Shown one piece after another: positions 1 to 8,427 of a stretch of DNA of 48,793 bases. Position 1 is the stretch's first letter, and the number at the start of each line of letters is the position of its first letter. The notes under the pieces were generated by a model, which was not told the origin of the DNA, searched no databases, and saw only the letters and a list, made by a program, of their open reading frames with translations. Source of the stretch: an uncultured Treponema sp. (GTDB lineage Bacteria; Spirochaetota; Spirochaetia; Treponematales; Treponemataceae); NCBI GenBank assembly GCA_947178095.1, contig CAMWWZ010000010.1, positions 1 to 48,793 of the forward strand, in the 5' to 3' direction. Made by a program: the position numbers and the translations under genes.

Positions 1-135
1 TTGCGCTTCAGAATTATTTTGCGGTTCAACGATTTTCGGCAAAGAATAAAGCGGCCGATTGAGCCGTTCGTTTTCCTGCGCGAACAAATTCATCGCAAGA
101 AAAAATGTCATTAAAAAAATAATTGATTTTTTCAT
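1..135 (-). CDS. Exported protein, N-terminal fragment
   Basis: Reading leftward from the ATG at 135 gives 45 codons open to the window edge, so only the N-terminus is present. It starts MKKSIIFLMTFFLAMNLFAQ, a clear Sec signal peptide: two lysines, a hydrophobic core, and an AxA-like end (LFAQ) suggesting signal peptidase I cleavage after about residue 19. The mature part visible is polar and proline-containing with no recognisable domain. The ribosome site is weak. It lies downstream of the RlmB-type gene on the same strand with a 42-bp gap, so co-transcription is possible. Function unknown; only export to the periplasm or cell envelope can be inferred. Confidence 0.6.
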   Translation of the reverse strand, partial: MKKSIIFLMTFFLAMNLFAQENERLNRPLYSLPKIVEPQNNSEAQ

Positions 136-177
136 AATTATTCTATCGGCAGAAATGAGAAAATTTCTTAGGAAGTT

Positions 178-993
178 TTAACGCAAATTTTTTTGGCGAA
201 AAATTTCGTAAAGCAAAATGCCGGTCGCCACGGAAACATTAAGACTGTCGATTCGTCCGCAAGTCGGAATCGAAACAATCGAATCGCATTCTTCGCGCAA
301 AAGCCGCGAAATTCCGTTGCCTTCGCTTCCCATAATCAGGACGCAATTTTCCGCGAATGTGCCGTCTTGAATTTGCGTTCCGCCTGCGTCCGCGCCGTAA
401 ACCCAAAATCCGGCTTGCTTCAATTTTTGCACCGAGCGCACAAGATTTGGCACGATTGCGATTTTCACCCAGTTTGACGCGCCCGCGCTTGTACGCGCCA
501 CAATTTCATTTTGCGAAATGTCGGCAGCACCGCGATGAGAAGGAACTAGCACGAGCGCGACTCCAAATTGATCTGCGCTGCGCAAAATTGCGCCAACATT
601 GTGCACGTCGGTGATTGAATCCAAAACCAAAACGGTCGCGCATTTTTTCGAAGCAATTTCATTTTCTTCATTCGCCTCGGATGCCGCAATAAATTCTTCG
701 AGCCACAAATCGAATTCGACGAAATTTTCCGCGCGAGAATTTTCGCCTGAAATTTGCAAAACAATTCCGCGATGGTCGCGCGCGCCTTGCGGCAAATTTT
801 TTACAAGCGCGTCCAAATTTTTTTTGTCCGTCGAATTGCATTTTACGCCGAACGACGCGGCTTGTTCCAAAATTTTTTTTACGCGCGGACCTGGATTGCA
901 ATAAAAAATCTGCATTTGTTCCGCAAGATTTTTTTTGCCCGAGACTGATTTTAAATTTTCTTCAACTGCGTGAAATCCCGTGAAAATTTGCAT
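178..993 (-). CDS. rlmB: 23S rRNA 2'-O-methyltransferase, RlmB/SpoU family
   Basis: This 271-residue protein is a SPOUT-class methyltransferase that should methylate the 2'-OH of an rRNA guanosine using S-adenosylmethionine in the cytoplasm. The N-terminal ~100 residues form the substrate-binding domain (GFHAVEENL start). The catalytic part carries the three SpoU motifs: NVGAILRSAD (motif 1, with the catalytic Asn/Arg), GSEGNGISRLL (motif 2) and IPTCGRIDSLNVSVATGI (motif 3, the trefoil-knot SAM site). Length is normal for RlmB. The start codon follows directly after the stop of the upstream SEC-C gene with zero spacing, so the two are probably translationally coupled. A second SpoU protein is at 12402-13172; which of the two is the true RlmB (G2251) enzyme is inferred from the better fit here. 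Confidence 0.88.
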   Translation of the reverse strand: MQIFTGFHAVEENLKSVSGKKNLAEQMQIFYCNPGPRVKKILEQAASFGVKCNSTDKKNLDALVKNLPQGARDHRGIVLQISGENSRAENFVEFDLWLEEFIAASEANEENEIASKKCATVLVLDSITDVHNVGAILRSADQFGVALVLVPSHRGAADISQNEIVARTSAGASNWVKIAIVPNLVRSVQKLKQAGFWVYGADAGGTQIQDGTFAENCVLIMGSEGNGISRLLREECDSIVSIPTCGRIDSLNVSVATGILLYEIFRQKNLR

Positions 994-1497
994 TTAATTT
1001 TTGCCGCAGCAATTTTTGTATTTTTTTCCGCTTCCGCACGGACACGGTTCGTTGCGCCCGATTTTTCGACCTTCGCGCACGATTGTTTCCACTTTGAGTT
1101 CGCCGGTTGAATATGCCCATTCGCCATCGATTTTTTTGAAATACGCCATTTCGTGGTGAGTTTCGCGAATGTGCTTTTGCGTGTAGACGGCTTCAAATTC
1201 CACGATGCCTTCGGTGTCGGAAGGCGTGCCTTTTTCCGTGCGCAAAATTCGCAAGCCGTGCCAAGTGGAATTGCGACTCCAATCTTCCGTGGCCTTGCGA
1301 TCAATTTGCGCGATTTGTTCCGAAGATTCGCAAGTGTTGATGATGAAGTCGATTTCTTGTTTGACATAAGATGAATAGCGCGCGCGCATCAATTCTTCCG
1401 CAGTCGCCGCTTTTTTCGTTCCTTTGATGATTGGCTCGCAGCATTCGCCGTAAATTTTTCCCGAGCCGCAAGGACATAAATTTTCGTTTTGTTCCAT
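994..1497 (-). CDS. YchJ-like protein with two SEC-C zinc motifs
   Basis: The 167-residue protein has a SEC-C motif at each end: [13 protein letters not shown] near residues 8-20 and [13 protein letters not shown] near the C-terminus. The same zinc-binding knuckle occurs at the SecA C-terminus. Between them lies an NTF2-like middle domain ([18 protein letters not shown], then a WHGLRIL and VEFEAVY stretch). This is the YchJ/UPF0225 architecture and length. Its biochemical role is not established; ribosome or chaperone contact is only inferred from the SEC-C motif. It is the first gene of a unit with the RlmB-type gene. A promoter (1504-1532) sits so close that the mRNA probably begins at the ATG; no ribosome site is visible. 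Confidence 0.88.
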   Translation of the reverse strand: MEQNENLCPCGSGKIYGECCEPIIKGTKKAATAEELMRARYSSYVKQEIDFIINTCESSEQIAQIDRKATEDWSRNSTWHGLRILRTEKGTPSDTEGIVEFEAVYTQKHIRETHHEMAYFKKIDGEWAYSTGELKVETIVREGRKIGRNEPCPCGSGKKYKNCCGKN

Positions 1498-1503
1498 TTG
1501 GAA

Positions 1504-1532
1504 ATTGTATCAAAAAAATGTGGAAAAAGCAA
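1504..1532 (-). promoter_or_regulatory. Sigma-70-type promoter, predicted leaderless
   Basis: On the minus strand TTGCTT (1527-1532) and TACAAT (1504-1509) are separated by 17 bp. Exactly 6 nt lie between the -10 box and the ATG of the SEC-C gene, so initiation would fall on or next to the start codon. Confidence 0.6.
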
Positions 1533-1580
1533 GTGCGTTTTTGAAGAACGCCGATTCATAGCACGAGCTTTACGCACAAA

Positions 1581-2180
1581 TCACGCGCGCATGACAAGTC
1601 CGTCCACCGCCAAATTCAAAGTCTCGCGAATCGCGCCGATGGAATTTTCGCCCAAAACTGAAAATCGAAAAACCGAAGAAAGAATCAGGCTGTAAAGCAT
1701 TTCGTAAGTCGTGCGGACATTCGTTTTTTTGAACTCGCCGTTTTTCATTCCGCCGATGAGAATTCCGTCAATCAAATGGCGCAGCCGAATCAGCCGCCGC
1801 CGAACGCGCTCGCCCGGATCGACTCCATTTTTTTTGCAGCCCAAAAGATAATAAAGCACCACGGAAAAAAGCCCTCTGTTTTTTTCGCATTCGTCCACCA
1901 TCGCGCCGAGCGTTTTTCGCAACACGGCTTCCGCGCCGGATTTTTTTTCGGCGACAATTTCTTTCAAACGCAATTCGATTCCGGCGGTGAGCTGCTTTAT
2001 GCTCCATGTGAAAATCTCGCGCTTGTTTTTAAAATAAATGTAAAGCGTCGTGCGCGTGATTCCGCAACGGTCGGCGATTTTTTGAAACGTAACGTCTTCG
2101 TAGCCTTCGTCAATAAAAACTTCGAGCGCGTTCTGCAAAATTTCTTGGCGACGTTTGTCGTGTTCAACAATGATTGACAT
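1581..2180 (-). CDS. TetR/AcrR family transcriptional regulator
   Basis: This 199-residue protein has a TetR N-terminal DNA-binding domain: a first helix with EILQNALEVFIDEGYEDVTF, then the helix-turn-helix IADRCGITRTTLYIYFKNKREIF at about residues 33-56, followed by an all-helical ligand domain that cannot be assigned to a ligand class. Length is typical. The start has a GAGGAAAA ribosome site. It lies 17 bp downstream of the RlmL-type gene on the same strand, so the two are probably co-transcribed. No efflux pump or other obvious target is adjacent. Target and inducer unknown. Confidence 0.88.
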   Translation of the reverse strand: MSIIVEHDKRRQEILQNALEVFIDEGYEDVTFQKIADRCGITRTTLYIYFKNKREIFTWSIKQLTAGIELRLKEIVAEKKSGAEAVLRKTLGAMVDECEKNRGLFSVVLYYLLGCKKNGVDPGERVRRRLIRLRHLIDGILIGGMKNGEFKKTNVRTTYEMLYSLILSSVFRFSVLGENSIGAIRETLNLAVDGLVMRA

Positions 2181-2197
2181 TTTTCCTCAGGCGATTT

Positions 2198-3388
2198 TCA
2201 CGAGCGATGCGAATTCGCATTCGAATTGTAAATATAAAAACACGTGTTCAATTTTCCGGCTTTCAGATTTTTCAAAAGCGGCGCGTAATGTCCCACGCAT
2301 TTTTGGAATTCCCTGTGCGACGTGATGAATCCCATTTGCCAATTCGGAAAATTTTCAAAAAGGCAAGCCATTTCCTTGTAAAGAATTTCGGCCTCGGCCG
2401 CATCGCCCAAACGTTCGCCGTAAGGCGGATTTGAAAGCAACAAGCCTTGCGGATAAGGCGCGATCAAATCTTTAAAGTCGGCGCGAACAAAATCCACTCG
2501 CTTTATTTTCGCATCGCTTCCGATTGACTGCAACGCGCGCCCGGCGATGACGCAGGCGCGTTCGACATTTTGCCTCGCGTTTTCGATCGCGCTTTCTTCG
2601 ATGTCGCTTCCTGTAATTCGGATTTCAACGTCAGTTCGAATTTTTTCCGCTTCGATTCTGCGTAATTCTTCCGCGCGTCTTTTGTTGAAAAACGGCAAAT
2701 TTTCTATCGCGAAATTTCTTCCCAAGCCAGGCGCGATGTCGCAAGCGTAAAGCAACGCTTCGATTGGAATTGTGCCCGAGCCGCAAAAAGGATCGTGCAA
2801 AGGAATTTTTCTGCGCCAAAGCATCATTTGCAAAAGAATCGCGGCAGTGGTTTCGCGCATCGGAGCAAGTCCGCCTTGCGTCCTGTAACCGCGCTTGTGA
2901 AGCGGCTGCCCCGAAAGGTCGAGCAAAACTTGGACGCAATCATTTTCGATATAAATGCGAACGTCACTTTGTACTCCTGTTTCGGGCAAAGAATTCATTC
3001 GCCAAACATCGCCGAGTTTTTTGTAAATCGCTTTTTGCGCCATCGATTGAATCGTGTGTTCGGAATCGAGCCGGCTTTTAAAAATGCGCACTTTGTCAAC
3101 TACGACGCGCGAATCTTTTTTGAAATAATTCTGCCACGGCGCGGCATAAATTCCATCGAAAAACAAATCGAAATTGTCGGCGGAAAATTTGGCGACTTCC
3201 AAAAAAACGCGATCGGCTGTGCGCAAGCACAAATTCGCAAGGAACATCGCGTCGTCGTCGCCCGAAAACGCCACGCGCCCGGGAATTTTTTCCGCAGCGG
3301 AAGGCGCGAGTTTGTAGCCGAGATGCTTTATTTCATTGCCCAAAATTTTTTCCGCGCCCACCGCGCACAAAGCCACAAGATTGTTCAT
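2198..3388 (-). CDS. THUMP-domain 23S rRNA guanine-N2 methyltransferase, RlmL-like
   Basis: The 396-residue protein combines an N-terminal ferredoxin-like/THUMP RNA-binding region (about residues 1-165) with a class I Rossmann methyltransferase. The SAM site DPFCGSGTIPIEALL is near residue 200, an acidic GSDIEESAIENAR motif II follows, and SNPPYGERLG is the catalytic NPPY motif of N2-guanine methyltransferases. It matches the stand-alone RlmL/YpsC-type enzymes, lacking the second methyltransferase half of E. coli RlmKL. Expected role: m2G methylation of 23S rRNA. It heads a probable unit with the TetR gene. No clear ribosome site precedes the ATG. Confidence 0.85.
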   Translation of the reverse strand: MNNLVALCAVGAEKILGNEIKHLGYKLAPSAAEKIPGRVAFSGDDDAMFLANLCLRTADRVFLEVAKFSADNFDLFFDGIYAAPWQNYFKKDSRVVVDKVRIFKSRLDSEHTIQSMAQKAIYKKLGDVWRMNSLPETGVQSDVRIYIENDCVQVLLDLSGQPLHKRGYRTQGGLAPMRETTAAILLQMMLWRRKIPLHDPFCGSGTIPIEALLYACDIAPGLGRNFAIENLPFFNKRRAEELRRIEAEKIRTDVEIRITGSDIEESAIENARQNVERACVIAGRALQSIGSDAKIKRVDFVRADFKDLIAPYPQGLLLSNPPYGERLGDAAEAEILYKEMACLFENFPNWQMGFITSHREFQKCVGHYAPLLKNLKAGKLNTCFYIYNSNANSHRS

Positions 3389-3501
3389 GATTTTGAGTTT
3401 AGCATTTTTTTTCGATTTAGACTAGTAGGGAAATTTTTGGCAAGCGCAAATTCGCTTTGCGTTGCATTCCAAAAAAAATTCTTTTTGCAAGCGTTTTTTT
3501 C

Positions 3502-3530
3502 TTGAAAGAATTCTGATTTTGGTTTATTAT
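3502..3530 (+). promoter_or_regulatory. Promoter for phosphofructokinase gene
   Basis: TTGAAA (3502-3507) and TATTAT (3525-3530) are separated by 17 bp, upstream of the AAGGAG ribosome site at 3571-3576. Confidence 0.55.
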
Positions 3531-3581
3531 ATAATGTAATACCAAGCGCGATTTTGTCGCGACTTTGTGAAAGGAGTTTTT

Positions 3582-4976
3582 ATGTCAGAAAAGAAATTCG
3601 ATTTTACAATAGAAGAACTTGGAGAATGCAAGTTCGATTCGCCGATTGAACTTTCCAACGTGGTGGGCGACCACAAAGCGAATTATGTCAAGGACGATTC
3701 TTTTGTCCGCAACAATATAAAAGTTTTCGACAAAAGCGAGCCAGACGATTTGACCGTGGCGAATCTTTTGCAAAAAGCAGGTCCGCGCGAAAAAATTTAT
3801 TTCGACCCAGAAAAAGTCAACGCGGGAATCTGCACTTGCGGCGGACTTTGCCCCGGCCTCAACGACGTGATTCGGGCGATCGTGCGCTGCTTGTGGAAAC
3901 GCTACGGCGTGCATTCGATTCACGGTTTCCAATTCGGCTACCAAGGATTTTTCGAAGAAAACGGCTACGACACAATCATGCTCGATCCGTACAATGTTGA
4001 CGAAATTCACAAAATCGGCGGCTCTTTTTTGGGAACAAGCCGAGGCGGTGGACAGCGCGTCAGCGACATTGTTGACACGGTTGTCAAAAAGCACATCAAC
4101 ATGCTTTTCATAATCGGCGGCGACGGCACGCAGCGTGGCTCGCTCGACATTGCAAACGAAGTGGCAAGGCGCGGCTTGGAAATTTCCGTCATCGGAATTC
4201 CCAAAACCGTTGACAACGACTTGCAATTCATCGACCGTTCGTTCGGATTTGAGACCGCCGTCCAAAAGGCGAAGGATGCCGTGGCTTCAATTCACATGGA
4301 AGCGCGTTCTCAGATAAACGGAATCGGCTTGGTAAAATTGATGGGACGCGAATCAGGCTTCATCGCGACTGCGACGGCTCTCGCTTCGCACGAAACGAAT
4401 TTCTGCCTGATTCCGGAAGTGCCATTCGACTTGGAAGGACCGAACGGACTTTTGCATCACCTCGAAGTTCGCCTCGAAAAGCGTCATCACGCAGTGATTG
4501 TCGTGGCGGAAGGCGCGGGCCAGGAATTGCTCTCGAAGACAAACCAAAAAGACGCTTCGGGCAACATCAAGCTCGCCGACATCGGAACTTATTTGCGCGA
4601 CGAGATAACGAATTATTTCAAGGAAAAAAATATCCAAATCAATTTGAAATACATCGACCCTGGCTACCAAGTGCGCGCGGCGGTGACGAACGCCAACGAT
4701 TCGATTTACTGCGAACGCCTCGGCAACAACGCGGTTCACGCGGCGATGGCTGGAAAAACAAAAATGGTCGTGGGACTTGTTCACGATGAATACGTCCACT
4801 TGCCAATCCAAATGGTCACGGCGCAGCGAAATTTTGTCGATCCTGAAGGCGCGTTCTGGCGCGACGCTTTGGATGCCACAGGCCAGCCGATTCTCATGGT
4901 GAACGACGTGAACGCGGCAAAAGCGCGAATCGCGCAAGCGATCGTCGAAGCCGGAAAGAAGCCTGCGGAAAAATAG
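3582..4976 (+). CDS. 6-phosphofructokinase, probably ATP-dependent
   Basis: This enzyme phosphorylates fructose 6-phosphate in glycolysis. The 464-residue chain shows the family motifs in order: [22 protein letters not shown] (phosphate loop), [16 protein letters not shown] (GGDGT at residues 179-183), [10 protein letters not shown] (catalytic Asp region), and MGRESGFIA (sugar binding). Gly rather than Asp in GGDG argues for ATP over pyrophosphate as donor. The length and N-terminal extension match the long PFK type found in Treponema and plants. ATG 3582 is chosen over the in-frame GTG at 3567 because AAGGAG (3571-3576) lies 5 nt before it. It stands alone between its promoter and dnaX. Donor specificity is inferred from one motif only. 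Confidence 0.88.
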   Translation: MSEKKFDFTIEELGECKFDSPIELSNVVGDHKANYVKDDSFVRNNIKVFDKSEPDDLTVANLLQKAGPREKIYFDPEKVNAGICTCGGLCPGLNDVIRAIVRCLWKRYGVHSIHGFQFGYQGFFEENGYDTIMLDPYNVDEIHKIGGSFLGTSRGGGQRVSDIVDTVVKKHINMLFIIGGDGTQRGSLDIANEVARRGLEISVIGIPKTVDNDLQFIDRSFGFETAVQKAKDAVASIHMEARSQINGIGLVKLMGRESGFIATATALASHETNFCLIPEVPFDLEGPNGLLHHLEVRLEKRHHAVIVVAEGAGQELLSKTNQKDASGNIKLADIGTYLRDEITNYFKEKNIQINLKYIDPGYQVRAAVTNANDSIYCERLGNNAVHAAMAGKTKMVVGLVHDEYVHLPIQMVTAQRNFVDPEGAFWRDALDATGQPILMVNDVNAAKARIAQAIVEAGKKPAEK

Positions 4977-4989
4977 CGACAAGGTTTGG

Positions 4990-5045
4990 GCGGCGAAAAA
5001 TTTTGTCGCGGCATAGCGCAAGAAAACGACGAATCGCCGCTTTTT
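4990..5045 (+). terminator. Possible terminator between pfk and dnaX
   Basis: GCGGCGA (4990-4996) pairs with TCGCCGC (5034-5040), followed by TTTTT. The long loop makes this a weak candidate. Confidence 0.3.
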
Positions 5046-5059
5046 AGGAAATATTCAAG

Positions 5060-6796
5060 ATGGCTTACGAAGTAACTGCTACGCGCCGTCGTCCGCAAAA
5101 ATTCGAAGATCTCATCGGTCAAGAATTTGTGGCGGCGACGCTCAAGAATTCTATTCAAAGCGAAAAAATCGCACACGCTTATCTCTTTTCCGGACCGCGC
5201 GGCTGCGGAAAAACTTCCACCGCGCGAATTTTCGCGAAGGCTTTGAATTGCCAAAACGGACCCACGCCAACGCCTTGCGGAGAATGCGCGGCTTGCCGCG
5301 AAATCACGAAAGGCTCAAGCCTCGACGTAATCGAAATTGACGGCGCGTCCAACACGAGCGTGAACGACGTTCGGCAAATCAAGGACGAAGTTCAGTTTCC
5401 GCCGAATTCTTCACGCTACAAAGTCTACATCATCGACGAAGTTCACATGCTTTCCACGAGCGCATTCAACGCGCTTCTAAAAACAATCGAAGAGCCGCCC
5501 GAATATGTCGTGTTCATTTTTGCCACGACGGAATTGCAAAAAGTTCCGGCGACGATAAAAAGCCGCTGCCAGCAATTCAACTTTCGGCTTGTGGCGATCG
5601 AAAAAATCAAAGAGCAACTCGCGGCGGCGGCGGCGGAAATTGGCATTCAAGCGGACGACGAGGCTTTGTATTGGATTGCGCGCGAATCCACAGGCTCGAT
5701 GCGCGATGCCTACACTTTGTTCGATCAAGTGGCGGCGTTCAGCGAAAATCACATCACTTACGAAAAAATCCGCGACAAACTCGGGCTTGTCGGCACGGAA
5801 AGATTGAACGCGCTTTTCGAAGAATGCGCGGCGCAAAACGTGAGCGGCGTTCAGGAAAAGCTCGGGGATTTTTTGCAGGCTGGAATTTCAATCGAACAGC
5901 TCATCACGAACAGCGCGGATTATTTGCGAAGCCTTTTGCTCGTGAAAAACGGAGTTACGAAAGAATCGCTTTTGGGGCAGGACGCGGCGCGTTTCAGCCA
6001 AAAAGTTTTGTCGGCGTGGAACAGCGTCCAACTTGAGCGCGCGCTTTCAATTTTTTTGCAACTTTATCGCGACATTCGATATTCGCTTTCGCCGCGTTAT
6101 GAAATCGACTTGGCTTTCAGCAGGCTTTGTTGGCTTGGCGAATATGTTTCGCCTGCGGAAGTGAAGCAAGCTGTGGACAAGGCGCGGGCGTTGTTGGAAA
6201 GTCCGCCGCAAAATGCGACGCAAGCGCAAGGCGGAACGCAACAATCTTTTAGCGGTGGCGCGGAAAATGCGCAGAGCGGCGCGCCTAAAGAATTCCACTT
6301 TGCGCCATTGCATTTTTCGCAAGAATTGAATTCAGCAAATTTGGCGGAAGCAAATTCGATTTTGCAAAATTCGAATTCTGAAAATTCCGGCGAACAAAAT
6401 TTTTCGGAACAAGATTCGGAAAAACTAAATTCGCAGGAAAATTCGCCTCGGCAAGAATTCGCACAAGACGCTCCGATTGACGATTCGCTTCGAGGCAAGG
6501 CGATTGCCGCGCTTTTGGTCGATGACGAAGTTTCGGCATCGCTTTTGAAAAACACGAAAAATTGGCGGGCAAGCGGCGAAACGATTTTGGCGGAAGTTTC
6601 CGACGAATTCCAAAAAAATCAAATTGACGCGAAAATCCAAATCATAAACAAAGCGGTTTCCGCCGCGTTCGGGGGAAATTATTTTTTCCAAGCGCGAGTG
6701 GCTGCGGCAAGCGAGCAAAATTCGCAGACGGAAATTCCGCAAGTCGTGAACACGCTTTGCAAAGTTTTTAAAGGAGTAATTACAAACCCGCGCTGA
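5060..6796 (+). CDS. dnaX: DNA polymerase III subunit gamma/tau
   Basis: This is the clamp-loader ATPase. Residues 45-53 are the Walker A loop GPRGCGKTS. The zinc module follows (CQNG...CGECAAC), then Walker B IIDEVHMLS, a sensor/arginine-finger SRC motif (IKSRCQQF), and domain III to about residue 360. The C-terminal ~200 residues are low-complexity (Q/N/S/E rich, about 375-460) and then a compact tail, consistent with a tau-like extension. The start (MAYEV, usual for DnaX) has AGGAA at 5046-5050. It begins the classic dnaX-ybaB-recR order. The 3' end is part of hairpin H1 of the leader element at 6780-6816. No clear programmed frameshift site for a short gamma form was found. Confidence 0.95.
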   Translation: MAYEVTATRRRPQKFEDLIGQEFVAATLKNSIQSEKIAHAYLFSGPRGCGKTSTARIFAKALNCQNGPTPTPCGECAACREITKGSSLDVIEIDGASNTSVNDVRQIKDEVQFPPNSSRYKVYIIDEVHMLSTSAFNALLKTIEEPPEYVVFIFATTELQKVPATIKSRCQQFNFRLVAIEKIKEQLAAAAAEIGIQADDEALYWIARESTGSMRDAYTLFDQVAAFSENHITYEKIRDKLGLVGTERLNALFEECAAQNVSGVQEKLGDFLQAGISIEQLITNSADYLRSLLLVKNGVTKESLLGQDAARFSQKVLSAWNSVQLERALSIFLQLYRDIRYSLSPRYEIDLAFSRLCWLGEYVSPAEVKQAVDKARALLESPPQNATQAQGGTQQSFSGGAENAQSGAPKEFHFAPLHFSQELNSANLAEANSILQNSNSENSGEQNFSEQDSEKLNSQENSPRQEFAQDAPIDDSLRGKAIAALLVDDEVSASLLKNTKNWRASGETILAEVSDEFQKNQIDAKIQIINKAVSAAFGGNYFFQARVAAASEQNSQTEIPQVVNTLCKVFKGVITNPR

Positions 6797-6944
6797 AATA
6801 GCGCGCGGATTTGTAATACCGAGTTTTTTCAAAACTCGCAAATCGACTGCGATTTTTCACTTCGTTGCAAAATCGCGTTTTCAACATTCTCGAAAACTGA
6901 TGTTTTCTGCGATGTTGAAAAATATGGAAAATTATAGGAGGGGG
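6780..6944 (+). repeat. Four-hairpin leader element, copy 1 (before ybaB)
   Basis: H1 at 6780-6816 has a 14-bp stem with one mismatch and loop TGAAATAGC. H2 at 6820-6838 is CGAGTTTT ttc AAAACTCG. H3 at 6849-6876 has an 8-bp stem (GCGATTTT/AAAATCGC) and loop TCACTTCGTTGC. H4 at 6878-6921 has outer arms TTTTCAACAT/ATGTTGAAAA around an inner GAAAAC/GTTTTC hairpin. The ybaB ribosome site AGGAGGGG (6936-6943) follows. The same order of hairpins recurs at 11390, 34108, 42725 and 42948, and on the minus strand at 31415-31274. Confidence 0.8.
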
Positions 6945-6950
6945 AATAGC

Positions 6951-7268
6951 ATGAATCCGTTTGACATTTTGAAAAATTTGAACATGGACTCGATGAAGGA
7001 AAATTTGGAAAAGGCGCAGGCGGAACTTGGCACTATGGAAGCCGTCGGTTCTTCGGGCGGGAACATCGTCAAAATTACGATGAACGGGCGCATGGAAATC
7101 ACGCGAATTCAACTTGATCCGATTTGCGTTGACCCGCGCGACATAAAAATGTTGGAAGATTTAATCGTGGCCGCGCATCACGACGCAATGTCAAAAATCC
7201 GCGAACAGATAAAAGAAAAATCCGGCTCGCTTCTTGGCGGCATGAATGTGCCGGGGCTTGGTTTATGA
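6951..7268 (+). CDS. ybaB: YbaB/EbfC family nucleoid-associated protein
   Basis: A 105-residue DNA-binding protein of the YbaB/EbfC family, which forms a small dimer that coats DNA. The family core is visible: a leading helix (MKENLEKAQAELGTMEAVGSSGGN), the conserved KITMNGRMEITRIQLDP strand region, the VDPRDIKMLEDLIVAAHHDAMSKIREQ helix, and a glycine-rich tail (GGMNVPGLGL). ATG 6951 is chosen because AGGAGGGG lies at 6936-6943; upstream in-frame starts would run into the hairpins. The stop overlaps the recR start by 4 nt (ATGA), so coupling is likely. Confidence 0.93.
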   Translation: MNPFDILKNLNMDSMKENLEKAQAELGTMEAVGSSGGNIVKITMNGRMEITRIQLDPICVDPRDIKMLEDLIVAAHHDAMSKIREQIKEKSGSLLGGMNVPGLGL

Positions 7269-7855
7269 ACGCAATCGAAGAACTCGTGGAAAGTTTTTCG
7301 CGCCTTCCGGGAATCGGAAAAAAAAGCGCGGGCAGAATCACGAATTTTCTTTTGAAAGCCGACCGAAATTATGTGGAACGATTCGGCGCACAAATGATTT
7401 CGCTTCAAGAAAAAATCCATCCTTGCCCGATTTGCGGAAATTGGACCGAAAAAGATCCATGCCCGATTTGCTCGGACAATTTGCGCGATCAAAGCGTGAT
7501 TTGCGTCGTGGAGCAGCCGCAGGATGTTTCCACGATAGAATCGTTCCATGAATTCAACGGGCTTTTCCACGTTTTGGGAGGCGTGATTTGCCCGGTGGAA
7601 GGAATCGGCCCTGACGAACTGAACATCGCTCCGCTCGTGCGCCGCGCAAAAGAAAGCGGCGTGCAAGAAATCATCATCGCCACAAATCCCACTGTCGATG
7701 GCGACGTGACCGCGCTTTATTTGCAGCGGATTTTGTCGCAGCAAGTTTCGGCGAAAATCACGCGGCTTGCATCCGGCCTGCCCGTGGGAGGGGATTTGGA
7801 ATACGCCGACAGGCTCACGTTCGCGCGAAGCTTTCGCGGGCGAACGGAGATTTAG
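7265..7855 (+). CDS. recR: Recombination mediator RecR
   Basis: RecR acts with RecO in loading RecA at gaps. The 196-residue protein has the helix-hairpin-helix start (SFSRLPGIGKKSAGRI), a four-cysteine zinc finger (CPICGNWTEKDPCPIC), a Toprim domain beginning ICVVEQPQD, and the C-terminal GLPVGGDLEYAD...RSFRGR box. Length is typical. It is translationally coupled to ybaB by an ATGA overlap, which completes dnaX-ybaB-recR. Confidence 0.96.
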   Translation: MNAIEELVESFSRLPGIGKKSAGRITNFLLKADRNYVERFGAQMISLQEKIHPCPICGNWTEKDPCPICSDNLRDQSVICVVEQPQDVSTIESFHEFNGLFHVLGGVICPVEGIGPDELNIAPLVRRAKESGVQEIIIATNPTVDGDVTALYLQRILSQQVSAKITRLASGLPVGGDLEYADRLTFARSFRGRTEI

Positions 7856-7964
7856 GTTTTTGGGTGGGATGATAAAAAAGCATTGAAGGGCGACTCACTT
7901 TCGTAATTTGATATGGATGGAAACATATGCCGCATCATATTATTTTTCGGCGGATTTACAATCT

Positions 7965-8315
7965 CTAGGTTTGCGGCGTGGCGTGAACTTTCGCAGTCGC
8001 AAAAACAAGCGTCTTTATCGCATCTCTCACTTCGGGCGAAAGCGAAGCCAACTTTTTTATGAACGCGCGCAATTCCGCTTCTTCTGAACTTTCCTTGCAT
8101 TTCTTTTCATTGTGCCCCATAACAAGCCATTCCACCGAAACGCCCAGCACGCTCGCCATGCGGCATGCATAATCGGCGGGCGGAATCGAGCCGCGCTTGC
8201 TCAAATAATTTTCGATTGTGCGCTTTGAAATCTTGGATTTGTCTGCCAGCTCTTGAACCGTCATTCCCAAATATGAAAGTTGATCTCGCAAATTTGCTTT
8301 GAATTCCGAACTCAT
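7965..8315 (-). CDS. XRE-family repressor
   Basis: A 116-residue regulator with an N-terminal XRE/Cro helix-turn-helix (LRDQLSYLGMTVQELADKSKISKRTIENYLSKRGSIPPADYACRMASVLGVSVEWL) and a short helical tail that may dimerise. ATG 8315 is preferred over an in-frame TTG at 8333; no strong ribosome site is present. It is transcribed away from a lipoprotein gene across a 112-bp gap holding three matching 16-bp sites, which strongly suggests it represses that gene and possibly itself. The tail is not a recognisable peptidase or ligand domain. The surrounding genes are not clearly phage-derived. Confidence 0.85.
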   Translation of the reverse strand: MSSEFKANLRDQLSYLGMTVQELADKSKISKRTIENYLSKRGSIPPADYACRMASVLGVSVEWLVMGHNEKKCKESSEEAELRAFIKKLASLSPEVRDAIKTLVFATAKVHATPQT

Positions 8316-8325
8316 AGTAAAAAAA

Positions 8326-8404
8326 TACTTCAATTTTCGTAAAAATTGCTTGACCGTACTTCATATTTCATATATAATTTTTTCTAGACACTTCATTTTT
8401 CGTA
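8326..8404 (+). promoter_or_regulatory. Promoter with three spaced operators
   Basis: Three related 16-mers start at 8326 (TACTTCAATTTTCGTA), 8357 (TACTTCATATTTCATA) and 8389 (CACTTCATTTTTCGTA), spaced 31 and 32 bp, about three helical turns. TTGACC (8350-8355) and TATAAT (8373-8378) form a strong promoter with a 17-bp spacer, and operator 2 fills that spacer. Operator 3 covers the start region and operator 1 lies toward the repressor gene. Confidence 0.75.
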
Positions 8405-8427
8405 GTTAAAAAGGCAGGAGGAATTAT

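Noticed and set aside
3567..3581. GTG 3567 as the phosphofructokinase start
   Set aside because: It would place the AAGGAG ribosome site inside the coding region; ATG 3582 has ideal spacing.
6180..6480. Programmed frameshift in dnaX for a gamma form
   Set aside because: No A-rich slippery heptamer plus stem-loop was found at the end of domain III.
6780..6944. H1-H4 as ordinary Rho-independent terminators
   Set aside because: Most stems lack a following T run, they occur in series just upstream of ribosome sites, and their loops are conserved between copies.
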